From positions 37,185 to 101,184 of the forward strand of contig JBBQSA010000004.1 in NCBI GenBank assembly GCA_038214295.1: a stretch of DNA of 64,000 bases, in the 5' to 3' direction. The stretch is from SHZI01 sp038214295 (lineage in GTDB: Bacteria > Pseudomonadota > Gammaproteobacteria > Steroidobacterales > GCA-2729495). A program made the position numbers and the translations under genes. The notes below the pieces were generated by a model. The model searched no databases. It worked only from the letters and a program-made list of their open reading frames with translations, and was not told where the DNA came from. This document shows, piece by piece, positions 26,050 through 34,622 of the stretch (positions are counted from its first letter, which is position 1; each line of letters begins with the position of its first letter).

Positions 26050-27081
26050 TCAGTTCCGGTTCCGGCGGCCAAGCGTGGCCAGGTAATCCCGCACAGCGGC
26101 CTCATGCTCCTTCAGGGTAGCCGAGAAATGGTGGCTGCCGTCACCCGCCCCGGTCGCCACGAAGAACAGCGCGTCGCCGTCAGCCGGATTGGCTGCTGCC
26201 TCGATCGCGGCGGCGCTTGGCGCTGCGATGGGTGTGGGTGGCAGGCCGGTGCGCGTGTAGGTGTTCCAGGGCGAATCCGCGTCCAGGTCCCTGCGTGTAA
26301 GGTTGCCATCGAAGCGTTCGCCGAGCCCATAGATGACCGTGGGATCGGTCTGCAGGCGCATGCCTTTCTGGAGGCGCCGGATGAAGACACCGGCGATCAC
26401 TGGCCGCTCGCTGGCAAGGGCGGTTTCCCGCTCGATGATGGACGCCAGGACGAGGAGCTCGTAGGGGCTGGCAATTGGCAGGCCGGCCCGCCGGCCCGTC
26501 CAGGATCGATCGAGCTGCTCAACGAGAGCCTGGTGTGCCCGCGACAGCAGCTCCCGGTCGGTAGTGCCCCGCGCGAACAGGTAGGTTTCCGGCAGGAACG
26601 CGCCCTCCGCGCTCGGCCAGGCCAACTCCAGCTGCCGCGCCAGGCCGGCCGGCAGCTCACCTGCGCGCGCGTCGTCCAGCGTCTGGTCCAGCGCCGGTTG
26701 TGCCCGGACCGCCCGCACGATGTCCTGGATCGACCAGCCCTCCACCAGGGTGAACTTGTGCAGGACCACGCGCCCGGCCACGAGCTGCTGCAGCAGCTGT
26801 GCCGGGGTTGTCCCCGGAGCGAGTAAGAACTCTCCGGCCCGGATGCGGCCGGCGTGCCCGGCTAACCGGCCGTACGCGCGCAGGACCTGGGGGTGTGTGG
26901 TCAGGCCAGCCGTGCCGACCTGGGCCGCCAGCGCCGACCAGGCAGTCCCCGAGCGGACGTCGAGCACGTAGCCGTCCGGCGGGATGGCGAGGGGCTGGTC
27001 CAGGAAATCGTTGATCCAGAGCGCGCCAGCCGCCAGGAGGACGACGATCAGGCCAGCGAGGCTCAGTATGACGCGGCGCAT
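26050..27081 (-). CDS. mltG: Endolytic peptidoglycan transglycosylase MltG
   Basis: Inner-membrane enzyme (YceG family) that cuts nascent glycan strands and ends their elongation. The 343-residue product has an N-terminal membrane anchor (VILSLAGLIVVLLAAGALWI), a LysM-like region, and the catalytic ASIIERET motif with its glutamate, followed by MRLQTDPTVIYG and YNT-like SPWNTYTRTGLPPTPI. ATG 27081 follows GAGGGGAG and lies inside the pabC end (19-base overlap). Confidence 0.95.
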   Translation of the reverse strand: MRRVILSLAGLIVVLLAAGALWINDFLDQPLAIPPDGYVLDVRSGTAWSALAAQVGTAGLTTHPQVLRAYGRLAGHAGRIRAGEFLLAPGTTPAQLLQQLVAGRVVLHKFTLVEGWSIQDIVRAVRAQPALDQTLDDARAGELPAGLARQLELAWPSAEGAFLPETYLFARGTTDRELLSRAHQALVEQLDRSWTGRRAGLPIASPYELLVLASIIERETALASERPVIAGVFIRRLQKGMRLQTDPTVIYGLGERFDGNLTRRDLDADSPWNTYTRTGLPPTPIAAPSAAAIEAAANPADGDALFFVATGAGDGSHHFSATLKEHEAAVRDYLATLGRRNRN

Positions 27082-27890
27082 TCGCCCACTCCCCTCGCGT
27101 ACAGCAACACCTGCAGCCGGCGGGTAACCGGCCCGGGTCCCCACCTCTGGGCGCCCAGCCGGTGCACGGGGCGAATGCCGGTCAGCGCGTTGCTCAGGAA
27201 CACTTCAGCGGCCCGCGGCACGTCGCCGGGAACGATCCGGGTCTCAAGGACCGGGATGCCGGCGCCGCGCGCGGCTTCCAGTATCGCCCGGCGCATGACG
27301 CCGGCGATGCCGGCATGGGCAACGTCCGGTGTCAGCAGCTGACCCCCCGCCACGACAAACACGTTGCTCGATGTGCCTCCAACAAGCTGTCCATCCGTGC
27401 TGGTCATCAGTCCTTCCGCCACGTCCGGGTCCGACCACTCGGCGCGGGCGAGGACCTGCTCAAGTCGATTGAGGGACTTGAGCCCTGCCGTCGCCGGATT
27501 GGGTGCCACCATCGTCTCACACCAGCGCGCGGCCACCGGGCGCGCGGGGTGCGGCGTGCTCTCTTCGGTTCCCCAGGCGATGGTACTTGCCGGCTGCGCG
27601 GGTGGCCGGTAACCGCGCGGACCGGGCCCGCGGGTAACGACCAGCTTCAGTACGCCGTGGGCCATTCCGGTAACGCTCAGGGCCAGGTCACGGGCCAGAG
27701 CCGCACGGTCGGGCGGCGGGATGCCCAGCCGGCTGAGTCCATCCAGCAATCGGTCGAGATGCAGCTCCAGGAAGCGCGGCTGCCCAGCCCTGATCGCGAT
27801 GGTCTCGAAGAGGCCATCACCGTAGGCGAGGCCACGGTCGGTGACATCGACAAGGCGGCCAGGCTTTCCATTGATCCACCAGCGGTCCAT
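27063..27890 (-). CDS. pabC: Aminodeoxychorismate lyase
   Basis: PLP-dependent fold-type IV enzyme that eliminates pyruvate from 4-amino-4-deoxychorismate to give p-aminobenzoate for folate. Hallmarks are DRGLAYGDGLFET, the lysine in GLKSLNRLEQ that should hold PLP, and GGTSSNVFVV. ATG 27890 gives 275 residues; GTG 27896, directly after the pabB stop, is possible. The pair pabB-pabC is adjacent, as expected for successive steps. Confidence 0.93.
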   Translation of the reverse strand: MDRWWINGKPGRLVDVTDRGLAYGDGLFETIAIRAGQPRFLELHLDRLLDGLSRLGIPPPDRAALARDLALSVTGMAHGVLKLVVTRGPGPRGYRPPAQPASTIAWGTEESTPHPARPVAARWCETMVAPNPATAGLKSLNRLEQVLARAEWSDPDVAEGLMTSTDGQLVGGTSSNVFVVAGGQLLTPDVAHAGIAGVMRRAILEAARGAGIPVLETRIVPGDVPRAAEVFLSNALTGIRPVHRLGAQRWGPGPVTRRLQVLLYARGVGECAASY

Positions 27891-27896
27891 CGGCAC

Positions 27897-29282
27897 CTAC
27901 CCCTTGAGAGCGAGCAACAGGCCCTTGGCCTTCGCCCGCGTTTCGTCGAGTTCCCGGCCGGGATCGGAGTCGGCAACGATGCCACTGCCCGCGGCGAACG
28001 ACAGCTCGCGGCCGCGCAGGACAAAGCTCCGGATCAGGATGTTGAGGTCGCAGCTGCCATCGCGGTTGAGATAGCCCATCGAGCCCGTATACGGACCCCG
28101 GGGCTCCTGCTCCAGTTCGGTGATGATCTGCAGGCAGCGCACCTTCGGGCAGCCGGTGATTGTGCCGCCGGGAAACATCGCCCGGATTACACCGCCCGGC
28201 GAGACGCCCGGCCGGAGCCTGCCGCGAATGTTCGAGACGATGTGATGTACATGGGCATAGGACTCCACGGCCATGAATTCGTCCACCTCAACGGATCCGG
28301 CCTCGCTGATGCGGCCGAGATCGTTCCGTTCAAGGTCGATCAGCATGACGTGCTCGGCGCGTTCCTTCGGATTGGCGAGAAGATCCTGGCGGCGGGTGTC
28401 CTCCAGGGCGGGATCGTCGGCGGTTGGTCGCGTTCCCGCGATCGGCCGCGTCTCGACGATGCCGTTCCCGCAGCGCACCAGGCGCTCGGGAGACGAGCTG
28501 ACCACGGCCCATGTGCCGCGAGTGGCCAGGCCGGAAAAAGGCGCCGGGTTGGTCCTGCGCAGTCGCCGATAGAGTTCGGCAGGTGTGATTTCCGGCTCGA
28601 CCGTCGCGCGCCAGTGACGCGCCAGGTTGACCTGGTAGACGTCACCCGCGGCAATCCGCTTGCGAACCTCGGCTACCGCGGCCAGGAAGTGACTGGGATC
28701 GGCCTCCGCAACCGGTGTCCCTATTGCCCCTGCACTTGCCTGCAGCCGTGTCGGCCGAAGCGTCGCCACATCCTGCAGGACGATCGCCGCCAAGGCTGCG
28801 TGCCCGGCCTCTGCAACCAGAAAGGCCGTCCCGTTCCGGCGGTCCCGCACCAGCGCAACCGGCACGCGCGTCGCAAAGGCGACAGGACCGGCCGGCGGAG
28901 CGTGCGGGCGAATGGTGGGCTCGATCTCGGTGACGAGTTCGAAGCCGAGGAACAAGAACCAGCCGCCTCGAAAGGGTACGAGCGGATCGGCCTCCGCAGG
29001 TACGCCAAGTTGCTGGTGCCAGGCGTCGAGCGCCCGGAGAAAGGTCTCGTGCCCGTTGCCCGCGGCGCCGTGCAGCCGGTAATCGGCATCGAGGCTGAGC
29101 GTGTCGCCCGGGAAAGCGAACAGGATGTCGTGAGAGGCAGCCCGGGCGGCGCCACTCTGCCTGGCGGCACCGCTTTCCAGGAGGAAGGGGTAGCGATCGG
29201 GCAGAGCCGCGTGCAGGTCCAGAAGGTCGAAGCCCGGTGGCAGTGACACTGCCTGGATCGCCGCAGCCGGATGCTGGGCCAT
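27897..29282 (-). CDS. pabB: Aminodeoxychorismate synthase component I
   Basis: Converts chorismate to 4-amino-4-deoxychorismate using ammonia from the glutaminase PabA (not seen here). The 461-residue chain has the chorismate-binding core: ETRPIAGTRPT, LIDLERNDLGRI, VHHIVSNIRG, MFPGGTITGCPK and GSMGYLNRDG. The alanine in PIAGT is typical of one PabB branch and of TrpE, so anthranilate synthase is formally possible, but the pabC neighbour settles it. ATG 29282 lies 11 bases after fabF; the longer upstream frame runs into fabF and is rejected. Confidence 0.92.
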   Translation of the reverse strand: MAQHPAAAIQAVSLPPGFDLLDLHAALPDRYPFLLESGAARQSGAARAASHDILFAFPGDTLSLDADYRLHGAAGNGHETFLRALDAWHQQLGVPAEADPLVPFRGGWFLFLGFELVTEIEPTIRPHAPPAGPVAFATRVPVALVRDRRNGTAFLVAEAGHAALAAIVLQDVATLRPTRLQASAGAIGTPVAEADPSHFLAAVAEVRKRIAAGDVYQVNLARHWRATVEPEITPAELYRRLRRTNPAPFSGLATRGTWAVVSSSPERLVRCGNGIVETRPIAGTRPTADDPALEDTRRQDLLANPKERAEHVMLIDLERNDLGRISEAGSVEVDEFMAVESYAHVHHIVSNIRGRLRPGVSPGGVIRAMFPGGTITGCPKVRCLQIITELEQEPRGPYTGSMGYLNRDGSCDLNILIRSFVLRGRELSFAAGSGIVADSDPGRELDETRAKAKGLLLALKG

Positions 29283-29293
29283 CGGGTTCGGCG

Positions 29294-30532
29294 TCAGACC
29301 CGCCGGAAGATCAGGCTGCCGTTCGTGCCACCGAAGCCGAAGGAGTTGCTCAGGACACTGTTGATGACCATGGAGCGGGCCGTGTTCGGGACGTAATCCA
29401 GGTCGCACTCCGGATCCGGAGTCTGGAGATTGGCCGTCGGAGGTGCCACCTGGTCGCGAATCGCGAGCACGCTGAATACCGCCTCGACGGCGCCGGCGGC
29501 GCCCAGCAGGTGACCGGTCGTGGACTTGGTGGAACTCACGGCCAGTCTGCCGGCGTGACTGCCAAATACGCCGCGGATGGCGCGGGTTTCGGCGGCGTCG
29601 CCCAGCGGCGTGGACGTGCCATGGGCGTTGATGTATTCGACCTGATCGGGATTGAGGCCGGCATCCCGGAGAGCGGCAGCCATGCATGCCTGGGCACCCT
29701 CCCCGTTTTCCGGCGGCGCGGTGATGTGATACGCATCGGCGCTCATGCCAAAGCCGACCACTTCCGCGAACACCTGGGCACCACGCTTGCGAGCGGCCTC
29801 GTACTCCTCCAGCACGAGGCAGGCTGCACCGTCACTGAGCACGAAACCATCGCGATCCTTGTCCCAGGGGCGGCTGGCGCCTGTTGGATCGTCGTTGCGC
29901 TGGGACAGCGCCCGGGCGGCGCAAAACCCGCCGAGGCCCATTGGTGTTATGCCGTGTTCGGCCCCGCCGGCCAGCATGACGTCCGCGTCGCCATGGGCGA
30001 TAAGGCGGGCTGCCATGCCGATGCAGTGGGTCGCGGTGGTGCACGCGCTCACCAGCGCGATGTTGGGACCCTTGTACCCGTACAGGATGGATACATGGCC
30101 GGAGATCATGTTGATGATGCTGGCCGGCACGAAGAACGGCGAGATCTTGCGGGGGCCGCCTTCCCGCATGCGCTCGTGATTGGCCTCTATCGTGCCAATG
30201 CCACCGATCCCGGAACCCATCGCAACGCCAATGCGGTCCGGTGAATGACCGCTGTCCACCAGCCCGGCGTGCGCTACCGCTTCGGATGCCGCGGCAATCC
30301 CGAAGTGCATGAACGGATCCATCTTCTTCACGTCCTTGGCGGGCACGTACTGGCTGGCATCGAAATCGCGGATGCTGCCGCCAAAGCGGGTGGAGAACTC
30401 GGTAACGTCGAATTCGGTAATCGGACCAATACCGCTTTCGCCGGCAACGACCTTTTTCCAGGCCGTCTCCAGATCATTGCCGACTGGGGAAATGACCCCC
30501 ATGCCGGTGACGACGACGCGTCTACTGGACAT
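29294..30532 (-). CDS. fabF: 3-Oxoacyl-ACP synthase II
   Basis: Elongating condensing enzyme of fatty-acid synthesis. The 412-residue product has the Cys-His-His triad: VSACTTATHC, NAHGTSTPLGD and STKSTTGHLLGAAG. Length and the MSSRRVVVTGMG start are standard. It follows acpP (107-base gap with an inverted repeat) and heads the pabB-pabC-mltG-tmk-holB-pilZ run. Confidence 0.97.
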   Translation of the reverse strand: MSSRRVVVTGMGVISPVGNDLETAWKKVVAGESGIGPITEFDVTEFSTRFGGSIRDFDASQYVPAKDVKKMDPFMHFGIAAASEAVAHAGLVDSGHSPDRIGVAMGSGIGGIGTIEANHERMREGGPRKISPFFVPASIINMISGHVSILYGYKGPNIALVSACTTATHCIGMAARLIAHGDADVMLAGGAEHGITPMGLGGFCAARALSQRNDDPTGASRPWDKDRDGFVLSDGAACLVLEEYEAARKRGAQVFAEVVGFGMSADAYHITAPPENGEGAQACMAAALRDAGLNPDQVEYINAHGTSTPLGDAAETRAIRGVFGSHAGRLAVSSTKSTTGHLLGAAGAVEAVFSVLAIRDQVAPPTANLQTPDPECDLDYVPNTARSMVINSVLSNSFGFGGTNGSLIFRRV

Positions 30533-30568
30533 TCGTAGTTGCCTGTTGGATGGGGTCAGTTACCGGCG

Positions 30569-30616
30569 GCTGGACCGGTGCCGGGCCCAACCGCCTGCAC
30601 CGGGATCCGGTCCAGC
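30569..30616 (-). promoter_or_regulatory. 10-bp inverted repeat between acpP and fabF
   Basis: GCTGGACCGG (30569-30578) is matched perfectly by CCGGTCCAGC (30607-30616) across a 28-base loop. In the acpP-fabF transcript this would form a stable stem. It may lower fabF expression relative to acpP by attenuation or processing; no U-run follows. Confidence 0.45.
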
Positions 30617-30638
30617 GCGGCCAGGCCGTTGACACCGA

Positions 30639-30881
30639 TCAGGACGCTGCGGCCCGCTGGGTGATGTAGTCGATCGCCTGCTGGACGGTCTTGATCTTCT
30701 CGGCGTCCTCATCCGGAATCTCGGTCTCGAACTCTTCCTCGAGAGCCATGACCAGCTCGACGGTATCCAGGGAATCGGCGCCTAGATCATCGACGAAAGA
30801 AGCCTGATTCGTGACTTCCTCTTCCTTAACGCCGAGCTGCTCAGCGACGATGCTTTTGACCTGTGCCTCAATGCTGCTCAT
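30639..30881 (-). CDS. acpP: Acyl carrier protein
   Basis: 80-residue acidic carrier; the phosphopantetheine serine is Ser37 in LGADSLDTVEL. Sequence is close to the standard type II ACP, with EIPDEDAEKI in helix III. A terminator after fabG and a separate -10 element suggest it has its own promoter in addition to any read-through. Confidence 0.98.
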   Translation of the reverse strand: MSSIEAQVKSIVAEQLGVKEEEVTNQASFVDDLGADSLDTVELVMALEEEFETEIPDEDAEKIKTVQQAIDYITQRAAAS

Positions 30882-30965
30882 GTGTGCTATGTCCTCTTCG
30901 TGAGACCGAACCAGGTAGATTGAGTCGCTCGGGAAAACCCCGGATCAACCCCCTGACCGGCCGCT

Positions 30966-30971
30966 ATTCTA
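30966..30971 (-). promoter_or_regulatory. Candidate -10 of the acpP promoter
   Basis: On the minus strand TAGAAT, matching five of six consensus positions, lies about 85 bases before the acpP start. The -35 at 17 bases (TAGATT) is weak. Confidence 0.4.
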
Positions 30972-31001
30972 AGTTAAGCCCACCGGCCAATCTAGCACTG
31001 C

Positions 31002-31025
31002 AAAAAAGAAGGCCATCAAGTGGCC
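31002..31025 (-). terminator. Rho-independent terminator after fabG
   Basis: On the minus strand, stem GGCCA-CTTGA-TGGCC is followed at once by TTCTTTTTT. The stem is short (5 bp plus a possible G-U) but the U-tract is strong. It lies 24 bases past the fabG stop. Confidence 0.65.
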
Positions 31026-31048
31026 CAAGATGCCCTTGCGGCAAGGCT

Positions 31049-31813
31049 TCAGACCATCAGGAGTCCGCCATTGACGTGCACGGTCTCGCCCGTGACGTAG
31101 GCGCCAGCCCGCGAAGCCAGGAAGAGGACCACACCGGCGACATCATCGACAGTGCCGAGCCGTTGCAGTGGAATCTGTGCGGCGAGCTTCTGCCGCTGTT
31201 CTTCGGGCAGCCCGCTCGTCATGTCCGTCTCGATGAAGCCGGGCGCCACCACATTCACTGTAATGCCTCGGCTGCCGACTTCCCGCGCCAGGGATTTTGA
31301 AAACCCGATGATGCCGGCCTTGGCAGCCGCATAGTTTGCCTGGCCCGGATTGCCCATCGCGCCGATAACCGACGAGATGTTGATGATCCGGCCATGGCGT
31401 TTCTTCACCATGCCACGAACAAACGTCCGGCTGGTCAGGAATACCGACGACAGGTTGGTGGCAATGACCGCACTCCACTCCTCGTCCTTCATGCGCAAGA
31501 GGAGATTGTCACGGGCAATACCGGCATTGTTCACCAGTATCGATACCGGACCCTCGTGCCTGGCGAGATCAGCCTCTAACGCGGACACGGATTCCGCCGA
31601 GGACGCATCCAGCACTACGCCACGTCCGGCGAGCGACTGCGAGTGCAGGCGCGCGGTAATGGCGCTGGCGCCGGCTTCAGTGGTCGCCGTTCCCACGACT
31701 GTGGCGCCAGCCCGGGCCAGGGCATCGGCAATGGCGGCGCCGATGCCGCGGGAGGCTCCCGTGACCAGCGCTGTCTCGCCGGAGAGCGACAGCAGTTCGG
31801 AGATCGTTTGCAT
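31049..31813 (-). CDS. fabG: 3-Oxoacyl-ACP reductase
   Basis: NADPH-dependent SDR that reduces 3-ketoacyl-ACP. The 254-residue product has TGASRGIG, NNAGIARDNLL, and the catalytic Ser-Tyr-Lys set (NISSVIGAMGN, ANYAAAKAG), with the basic ACP-binding region MVKKRHGR. N terminus is a few residues longer than E. coli FabG. It lies upstream of acpP as usual, but fabD, fabH and plsX are absent; instead rrtA lies 18 bases upstream on the same strand. Confidence 0.94.
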   Translation of the reverse strand: MQTISELLSLSGETALVTGASRGIGAAIADALARAGATVVGTATTEAGASAITARLHSQSLAGRGVVLDASSAESVSALEADLARHEGPVSILVNNAGIARDNLLLRMKDEEWSAVIATNLSSVFLTSRTFVRGMVKKRHGRIINISSVIGAMGNPGQANYAAAKAGIIGFSKSLAREVGSRGITVNVVAPGFIETDMTSGLPEEQRQKLAAQIPLQRLGTVDDVAGVVLFLASRAGAYVTGETVHVNGGLLMV

Positions 31814-31831
31814 AGGTTTCTTCCAGCCGTT

Positions 31832-32458
31832 TTAGTGTGGACCGCGAGCATGTACCCATCGCCGGTAAAGCGCTTCTCCGGCAACATACAACAGTCCACC
31901 AACGGCACCCCACAGGTGCGCATCCGTCACGATGGCGGAGCCCAGCGTTTCCGTGGAGAAGGGCATTGCCCCCCGCGTCTGCTCCCAGATCAGCTTGCCG
32001 GTCCAGATCGCCAGCAGGAGCCACCCCACACGGTCCCCCTCGCGAATCCAGTCGATCGCGCCGATCATCAGCAGCCCGTGCAGGGCACCGGACATGCCGA
32101 CACACCAGGCAACGTTCGGGCTGAACCAGTACAGTCCCAGGCTGCTCACCACGGAGCAGACGACCTGCGCAACGGCCCAGGCGATCGGTGTCCTGGCGGG
32201 ATAGAAAACCCAGGTGCCGATGACCAGAGCCGTGACGTTAAGCGCCAGGTGCGTCCAGCCGAGATGGACCAGATTGCCGGTGAGAATTCGCCAGTACTCG
32301 CCGGCAGCAATGGCCTGCCGGTCGTACCAGAGCGCCCGGTGCCACTCGACGGGCAGCAGCTGCAGCGCGACCAGCAGCCCCGCAAAGCCCGTTGCCCAGA
32401 CCAGCGACGAGGATTCCAGGCGGGGAGAAAGCGTTATTTGTCGGGAACTTGGGGCCAC
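31832..32458 (-). CDS. rrtA: Rhombosortase (rhomboid-family GlyGly-CTERM serine protease)
   Basis: Six-helix intramembrane serine protease. The nucleophile is Ser123 in GMSGALHGL and the general base is His181 in DAHLWGAVGG; GNLVHLGWTHLALN is the rhomboid-like oxyanion region. Its low-hydrophobicity companions and about 208-residue length match rhombosortases, which process C-terminal GlyGly-CTERM tails of type II secreted proteins. I choose GTG 32458: an ATG at 32551 would put the gsp promoter inside the gene and leave 22 bases to gspG. It is divergent from the gsp genes, its functional partners. Confidence 0.85.
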   Translation of the reverse strand: MAPSSRQITLSPRLESSSLVWATGFAGLLVALQLLPVEWHRALWYDRQAIAAGEYWRILTGNLVHLGWTHLALNVTALVIGTWVFYPARTPIAWAVAQVVCSVVSSLGLYWFSPNVAWCVGMSGALHGLLMIGAIDWIREGDRVGWLLLAIWTGKLIWEQTRGAMPFSTETLGSAIVTDAHLWGAVGGLLYVAGEALYRRWVHARGPH

Positions 32459-32482
32459 TTGGTGAAAATGGGCTGAATTTTG

Positions 32483-32511
32483 CTGACAGGGCCTGACGGG
32501 TGGCAGATAAT
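32483..32511 (+). promoter_or_regulatory. Sigma-70 promoter of the gspGHIJKLMN operon
   Basis: CTGACA (32483-32488) is followed after exactly 17 bases by GATAAT (32506-32511), each matching five of six consensus positions. Transcription would start about 55 bases before the gspG ATG. Confidence 0.7.
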
Positions 32512-32573
32512 CGCTGCTTGCTTTCTGCCGCTTCGGGTTGCGGCGGATCATCGCAGAATCACAGGGTCAATTC

Positions 32574-33014
32574 ATGCAGTTCGCGCACACGCCGTTGCGA
32601 GCCACTCGCGGCTTTACGCTCATCGAAATCATGGTCGTCGTGGTGATCCTCGGCATTCTTGCCGCGCTCATTGCGCCCAACGTTATCAACCGCATTGATG
32701 ACGCCCAGGGGGCCAAGGTGAAGCAGGACATTCGCGCCATCGAGAGCGCACTCAAGTTGTACCGGCTCGACCGGTTCCGCTACCCCACCGGGCAGGAGGG
32801 CCTGGATGCCCTCGTGACGCCGCCGCAGGACTCGGCGCAGAAGTGGCCCGAGGGTGGCTACCTGGACCGGCTGCCAAAGGATCCGTGGGAAAGGCCCTAC
32901 ATCTACGAGAACCCTGGCAAACAGGGCGAGTTCGACATCTACTCCCTCGGTCGGGACGGACAACCCGGAGGCGATGGCCCGGATGCCGATGTCGGGAACT
33001 GGGAAATCAAGTAG
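32574..33014 (+). CDS. gspG: Type II secretion major pseudopilin
   Basis: Main subunit of the T2SS pseudopilus. The prepilin leader is cut after Gly13, giving FTLIEIMVVVVILGILAAL with Glu at +5. The rest has the calcium-site region and the signature YPTGQEGLDALV and DPWERPYIYENPG. 146 residues from ATG 32574, preceded by AGGG; an upstream ATG at 32538 lacks support. First gene of the operon. Confidence 0.96.
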   Translation: MQFAHTPLRATRGFTLIEIMVVVVILGILAALIAPNVINRIDDAQGAKVKQDIRAIESALKLYRLDRFRYPTGQEGLDALVTPPQDSAQKWPEGGYLDRLPKDPWERPYIYENPGKQGEFDIYSLGRDGQPGGDGPDADVGNWEIK

Positions 33015-33561
33015 CGGCGTTCCGATCCGGGAGCAGGGGTTCACTCTCCTCGAATTGCTGGTGGTGGTCTTCATCATCGGCATCATGGCGGCCATGTTCA
33101 CGCTGTCGGCAGGACTTGCTGGTGGCAGCGACCGCGAACTCCGCAGGGAAACCGAGCGACTGCAGACGTTGCTCGCTCTTGCACTGGAGGACGCCTCGTT
33201 CCAGGCGCACGAACTTGGTCTGCGGCTCTATCCCCGGCGCTATGAATTTTCCGTGTTCGACCGGGGGGATCCACTGGACCCCAAGGACGACAAATGGATT
33301 CCCCTGGAGGGCGACGTCTTCGCCGCCCATGAGCTGCCACCCGTATTCGGCCTCGAACTGGAGATCGAGGGGCGCTCGGTGAACCTCGAGCGCAGCGAAA
33401 AGGACGTGGAGAAGAAGTACCAGCCGCAGCTGTTCATCTTTTCGTCGGGGGACATCAGCGACGCCTTCGAGATCCACCTGCGTAGTGTCGAGGAGGATCG
33501 CGGCTACACGCTCAAGGTCGGCACGGACGGCGTAACCAAGCTGACCAAGGACAATGGCTAG
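32983..33561 (+). CDS. gspH: Type II secretion minor pseudopilin GspH
   Basis: Minor pseudopilin of the initiating tip complex. A prepilin leader ends in EQG before FTLLELLVVVFIIGIMAAMF, and the C-terminal beta domain is long. Three in-frame ATGs exist (32974, 32983, 32989), all inside the gspG end. I take 32983 since GGAGG at 32967 is 11 bases upstream. It overlaps gspI by 8 bases. Confidence 0.9.
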   Translation: MPMSGTGKSSSGVPIREQGFTLLELLVVVFIIGIMAAMFTLSAGLAGGSDRELRRETERLQTLLALALEDASFQAHELGLRLYPRRYEFSVFDRGDPLDPKDDKWIPLEGDVFAAHELPPVFGLELEIEGRSVNLERSEKDVEKKYQPQLFIFSSGDISDAFEIHLRSVEEDRGYTLKVGTDGVTKLTKDNG

Positions 33562-33997
33562 ATCCCGTCCCGCCGCCGGCTTCACCCTGCTCGAGGTGCT
33601 GGTGGCGCTGGTGATCGTCGCCCTCGGCCTGATGGCGGCCTTTGGCCAGGTCAACCAGTCGCTCACCGTCGCGAGCCGACTCCGCGAGAAGACCATAGCC
33701 AACTGGGTCGCCGTCAACGAGATGACCCAGCTCCGCCTGCTGGGCGAGTTCCCGGCCATCAGCAGCCGCTCGGACGAAGTCGAGATGGCGCGAGTGAACT
33801 GGCGCTACACGATCAAGGTCGTCAAGACGCCCGTGGAGGCCCTCCGCCGCGTGGACATCAGTGTGGCCATGGTGGACCGGCCCGACACGGTGGTGACCAC
33901 CCTGACCGGCTTTATCGGCCGCCCGCCTGCCGGCGCGCAGGTACCGCCGCCCGGTGGCGAGGCCGACTGGCTGCCCCTTGAGGTAACCGGTCGGTGA
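33554..33997 (+). CDS. gspI: Type II secretion minor pseudopilin GspI
   Basis: 147 residues, leader MARSRPAAG before FTLLEVLVALVIVALGLMA with Glu at +5. GspI nucleates the I-J-K tip complex. The short conserved core (WVAVNEMTQLRL) is typical. The C terminus has a Pro/Gly-rich extension (RPPAGAQVPPPGGEAD). Confidence 0.93.
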   Translation: MARSRPAAGFTLLEVLVALVIVALGLMAAFGQVNQSLTVASRLREKTIANWVAVNEMTQLRLLGEFPAISSRSDEVEMARVNWRYTIKVVKTPVEALRRVDISVAMVDRPDTVVTTLTGFIGRPPAGAQVPPPGGEADWLPLEVTGR

Positions 33998-34004
33998 TCG
34001 CCCC

Positions 34005-34622
34005 ATGACCGCCCGGCGTCAATCCGGCTTCACGCTGCTTGAGCTGCTGGTGGCCATGGGCATCTTCGCGATCATCGGGGTGATGGCGATGGGCGGCCTT
34101 AACGCCATCGTGGGCCAGTCAACCCAGTCCCGGATCCAGGGTGAGCGCCTGGCGAACCTGCAACGGGCGATGCGGCTGATTGTCACGGACCTCGGGAGCG
34201 CCGACCCACGCTACGTGCGGGATATCCTCGGCCAGGAACAGGAGCTGCCGTTTCTTGCGAACGGCACCGGCGGCTATCTCGTGCGACTGACCCGTGGCGG
34301 CTGGCCGAATCCGGCGCTGCTGTCCTACCGGGGCGCGCTGCAGCGGGTCCAGTACCGCCTGGAGGACGGCAAGCTCCTGCGCGAGTACTGGCCCGTCCTC
34401 GACGTGGGTGCCCTGGGCCAGGACCCGCGCAGCGAGGTCCTGCTGACCGGGGTGAAGGACATGAAGCTGCTCTTCTACGATCCGACCCAGGGGGCCGGCG
34501 AGTGGCAGCAACAATGGCCGCCGTTGCGGAACGAGGCCGCGCCGCGCCCGCGTGCGGTCCAGGTGAACCTGGACCTCGAGGACTGGGGTGAGATCGAACG
34601 ACTCATCGAGGTGGTCCAGTGA
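34005..34622 (+). CDS. gspJ: Type II secretion minor pseudopilin GspJ
   Basis: 205 residues, leader MTARRQSG before FTLLELLVAMGIFAIIGVMA. Downstream sequence (LQRAMRLIVTDLG, SYRGALQRVQYRLEDGKLLREYW) is characteristic of GspJ. It lies 7 bases after gspI and overlaps gspK by 4 bases. Confidence 0.94.
   Translation: MTARRQSGFTLLELLVAMGIFAIIGVMAMGGLNAIVGQSTQSRIQGERLANLQRAMRLIVTDLGSADPRYVRDILGQEQELPFLANGTGGYLVRLTRGGWPNPALLSYRGALQRVQYRLEDGKLLREYWPVLDVGALGQDPRSEVLLTGVKDMKLLFYDPTQGAGEWQQQWPPLRNEAAPRPRAVQVNLDLEDWGEIERLIEVVQ

Noticed and set aside
27162..29246. 694-codon plus-strand open frame
   Set aside because: It is antisense to pabC and pabB; the composition (rich in Arg, Gly, Gln, His) is that of a shadow frame.
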